Origin: VFBF01 sp964530695
GTDB lineage: Bacteria > Pseudomonadota > Alphaproteobacteria > Caulobacterales > Aquidulcibacteraceae
Assembly (NCBI GenBank): GCA_964530695.1
Contig: CAZGYQ010000116.1
Location: 1 to 7,235 of the forward strand
DNA length: 7,235 bases
Direction: 5' to 3'
Part shown: one piece after another, positions 4,774 through 7,235 of the stretch
How the letters are laid out: each line of letters opens with the position of its first letter
Numbering within the stretch: the stretch's first letter is position 1
The notes under the pieces: generated by a model
What the model was told of the DNA's origin: nothing
Database searches by the model: none
The model's input: only the letters and a program-made list of their open reading frames with translations
Program-made: the position numbers and the translations under genes

Positions 4774-7235
4774 TCACGCCGCCAACGCCTTTTCCAGCGC
4801 CGCGCGGATCGCGCTCACGGCCTCGCCCGCCTTGCCGGCTTCCGGCCCGCCGCCCTGCGCCATGTCGGGCCGGCCGCCACCGCCCTGTCCGCCGACGGCT
4901 GCAACGCCTGCACGGATGAGATCGACGGCGCTGACGCGGCCTTTCAGATCGTCCGTCACACCGATGGCGAGCGCGGCTTTGCCTGCATCCACGCCCACAT
5001 AGGCGACGACGCCCGAGACGAGCTGCGCCTTGCCTTCGTCCACGAGGCCGCGGAGATCCTTCGCCGGCACGCCGTCGAGCACGCGCGCGAGCAGCATGAC
5101 GCCGCCCACCTCTTCCGGGCCCGCCGCGGGCGCCGCGCCGCCGCCGCCCGCGAGCGCGAGCTTTTTCTTCACGTCCGAGAGTTCCGCTTCGAGCTTGCGT
5201 TTCTCTGCCGCCAGCAGCGCGACACGTTCCGGCGCCTCTACAAGCGGCGCCTTCAAGTTTGCGGCGATGGTCTTCGCGAGCGCGACCTGCGATTTCAGAT
5301 GCGCGAGCGCCGCAGCGCCCGTCGTCGCCTCGATGCGCCGGATGCCGGACGCGACGCCCGCTTCGGAAAGCACGGTGAACAGCGCGATGTCGCCCGTGCG
5401 CCGCACGTGCGTGCCGCCGCACAGTTCCACCGAGTACGGCTTCGACGGCGCATCGAGATCGGCGCCGAGCGAAAGCACGCGCACGGTCTCGCCGTACTTC
5501 TCGCCGAAGAGCGCGAGCGCCCCGGCCGCGATCGCATCCGCCGGCGCCATTTCCTTGATGCTCGCCTCCGCGTTCTGGCGGATGACGGCGTTCACCTCGT
5601 CCTCGACCTTCTCGATCTCGGCAGGCGTCACAGGCGCGCCATGCGAGAAGTCGAAGCGGAAGCGGTCGGCTTCGACGAGCGAGCCCTTCTGCGACACGTG
5701 CGGGCCGAGCACATGGCGCAACGCGGCGTGCAGCAGGTGCGTGGCGGAGTGGTTCGCGCGGATCGCGTCGCGGCGTTCGCTCCTGGCGGCGAGTTTCGCC
5801 TTCGCGCCGATCTCGACGGCGCCCGACACGAGGCGGCCGAGATGGCCGTGCAGCGCGCCCGCGCGCTTCTGCGTGTCCTCGACCTCGAACACCGCGCCGT
5901 TCGCGAAGCGGATGACGCCCTGGTCGCCCGCCTGGCCGCCGGATTCCGCGTAGAACGGCGTGCGATCGAAGATGATCTCGCCGACGTCGCCGGCGTTCAG
6001 CTTTTTCGTCTCGGCGCCTTGCGAGACGATCGCCGTCACCGCGCCTTCGCCGTCCACACCGGGGCCGTCGTAGCCGATGAACGCCGTCGCGCCGACGCGT
6101 TCCTTGATCGCGAGCCAGACGCTTTCATCAGCGGCCTCGCCCGAGCCCGCCCACGATTTGCGCCCCTTCTCGCGCTGGCCTTCCATGGCCGCGTCGAAGC
6201 CGTCGGTGTCCACTTCGAGGCCGCGCCCGCGCAGGATGTCCTGCGTGAGATCAAGCGGAAAACCGAACGTGTCGTAGAGCTTGAACGCCGTATCGCCGGA
6301 GAGCTTCTTGCCCTTCTTCAGCGCCGCCAGTTCGCCTTCAAGCAGCGAGAGGCCGCGCCCGAGCGTTTCGCGGAAGCGTTCTTCTTCCTGCTTCAGCTGG
6401 TCGACGATCACGGGCCGCGCGCGCTCGAGTTCCGGATACGCGCCGCCCATCTCGGCGATGAGCGTCGGCGCGAGGCGGTGCATCAGCGGTTCGGCCGCGC
6501 CCAGCATGTGCGCATGGCGCATGGCGCGGCGCATGATCCGGCGCAGCACGTAGCCGCGCCCCTCGTTCGACGGCGAGACGCCGTCGGCGATCAGGAAGGA
6601 CGTGGAGCGCAGGTGATCGGCGATGACGCGATGGCTCGCCGCCTTGTCGCCTTCGGCCCGCACGCCTGTCAGCTCCTCGGATGCAGCGATCAGCGTGCGG
6701 AAGAGATCGATCTCATAGTTCGAATGTACGCCCTGCAGCACCGCCGCCACGCGCTCGAGGCCCATGCCGGTGTCGATGGACGGCTTCGGCAGGCTCTCGC
6801 GATGGCCGTCGGCGAACTGCTCGAACTGCATGAAGACGAGATTCCAGATCTCGACGAAGCGGTCGCCGTCCTGGTCGGGGGAGCCGGGCGGGCCGCCGAA
6901 GATGTGGTCGCCGTGGTCGTAGAAGATTTCCGAGCACGGACCGCAGGGTCCCGTGTCGCCCATCGACCAGAAGTTGTCGCTCGTGGCGATACGGATGATC
7001 TTGTCGTCGCTGAGCCCCGCGACCTTCTTCCAGATGGCGGCGGCCTCGTCATCGTCATGATAGACGGTGACGCAGAGCTTGCCCTTCGGCAGCCCCCACT
7101 CCTTCGTCAGCAACTCCCACGCGTGCGGGATCGCCTGTTCCTTGAAGTAGTCGCCGAAGGAGAAGTTCCCCAGCATCTCGAAGAAGGTATGGTGACGCGC
7201 GGTGTAGCCGACATTGTCGAGGTCGTTGTGCTTGC
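4774..7235 (-). CDS. alaS: Alanyl-tRNA synthetase (5' end outside window)
   Basis: AlaRS charges tRNA-Ala and clears mischarged Ser and Gly. The frame stays open to the right edge: before the internal ATG at 7176 it reads KHNDLDNVGYTARHHTFFE, the conserved motif 2 region, so the gene begins beyond the window and lacks about 70-75 codons. Counting that K as residue 1, 819 residues are visible: DTGPCGPC (93-100), motif 3 DTGMGLERVAA (154-164), the editing domain with zinc ligands H495 and H499 (HSATH) and C605 and H609 (CGGTH), a coiled-coil linker (about 670-694), and the C-Ala domain with glycine-rich GGQGGGGRPDMAQGGG (781-796). Catalytic, editing and C-Ala parts are all intact. Hairpins of a repeat pair start 11 bases after the stop, and the P450-GNAT pair follows on the same strand without an evident terminator, so read-through is possible. 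Confidence 0.97.
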   Translation of the reverse strand, partial: KHNDLDNVGYTARHHTFFEMLGNFSFGDYFKEQAIPHAWELLTKEWGLPKGKLCVTVYHDDDEAAAIWKKVAGLSDDKIIRIATSDNFWSMGDTGPCGPCSEIFYDHGDHIFGGPPGSPDQDGDRFVEIWNLVFMQFEQFADGHRESLPKPSIDTGMGLERVAAVLQGVHSNYEIDLFRTLIAASEELTGVRAEGDKAASHRVIADHLRSTSFLIADGVSPSNEGRGYVLRRIMRRAMRHAHMLGAAEPLMHRLAPTLIAEMGGAYPELERARPVIVDQLKQEEERFRETLGRGLSLLEGELAALKKGKKLSGDTAFKLYDTFGFPLDLTQDILRGRGLEVDTDGFDAAMEGQREKGRKSWAGSGEAADESVWLAIKERVGATAFIGYDGPGVDGEGAVTAIVSQGAETKKLNAGDVGEIIFDRTPFYAESGGQAGDQGVIRFANGAVFEVEDTQKRAGALHGHLGRLVSGAVEIGAKAKLAARSERRDAIRANHSATHLLHAALRHVLGPHVSQKGSLVEADRFRFDFSHGAPVTPAEIEKVEDEVNAVIRQNAEASIKEMAPADAIAAGALALFGEKYGETVRVLSLGADLDAPSKPYSVELCGGTHVRRTGDIALFTVLSEAGVASGIRRIEATTGAAALAHLKSQVALAKTIAANLKAPLVEAPERVALLAAEKRKLEAELSDVKKKLALAGGGGAAPAAGPEEVGGVMLLARVLDGVPAKDLRGLVDEGKAQLVSGVVAYVGVDAGKAALAIGVTDDLKGRVSAVDLIRAGVAAVGGQGGGGRPDMAQGGGPEAGKAGEAVSAIRAALEKALAA

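Noticed and set aside
5030..5953. 307-codon plus-strand frame inside alaS
   Set aside because: It is a Ser/Ala/Arg-rich antisense frame opposite the AlaRS editing domain, with no family resemblance.

Overview
The window looks like ordinary chromosomal DNA from a high-GC alphaproteobacterium. The pointers are strong GC bias at third codon positions, an isocitrate dehydrogenase of the eukaryote-like NADP type, an AlaRS with alphaproteobacterial-looking motifs, a DUF29 protein, a soluble bacterial P450, and intergenic palindromic repeats of a style common in that class. I cannot name a genus.

Layout, left to right: (1) bases 1-367 are non-coding and hold a likely intrinsic terminator, a 24-bp inverted repeat, half of a palindromic repeat unit and the leader of icd. 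(2) icd (+, 368-1579) is complete and ends in a strong terminator hairpin. (3) A DUF29 protein (-, 1599-2060) converges on icd, and its 3' end lies inside that hairpin. (4) A GNAT acetyltransferase (+, 2193-2663) diverges from the DUF29 gene. (5) A paired palindromic repeat (2682-2818) fills the gap between two convergent acetyltransferase genes. (6) A second, PaiA-like GNAT acetyltransferase (-, 2852-3382) has its start codon overlapping the stop codon of a cytochrome P450 (-, 3382-4608). (7) Another head-to-head palindromic repeat pair (4623-4763) fills nearly all of the gap upstream of the P450. (8) alaS (-, from 4774) runs off the right edge and lacks only about its first 70-75 codons.

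Functionally, icd (TCA cycle) and alaS (translation) are housekeeping genes. The genes between them are accessory: a DUF29 protein of unknown role, a stand-alone GNAT, and a P450-GNAT pair that is probably translationally coupled. That pair is the only multi-gene unit in the window with a possible shared role (oxidation and acetylation of a small molecule), and its substrate cannot be read from sequence. The clearest non-coding signal is a family of bipartite palindromic repeats (hairpin, short spacer, second hairpin or remnant, G-rich tail), arranged twice as inward-facing pairs. I see no mobile element, CRISPR array, tRNA or rRNA, and no evidence for a wholly new system.
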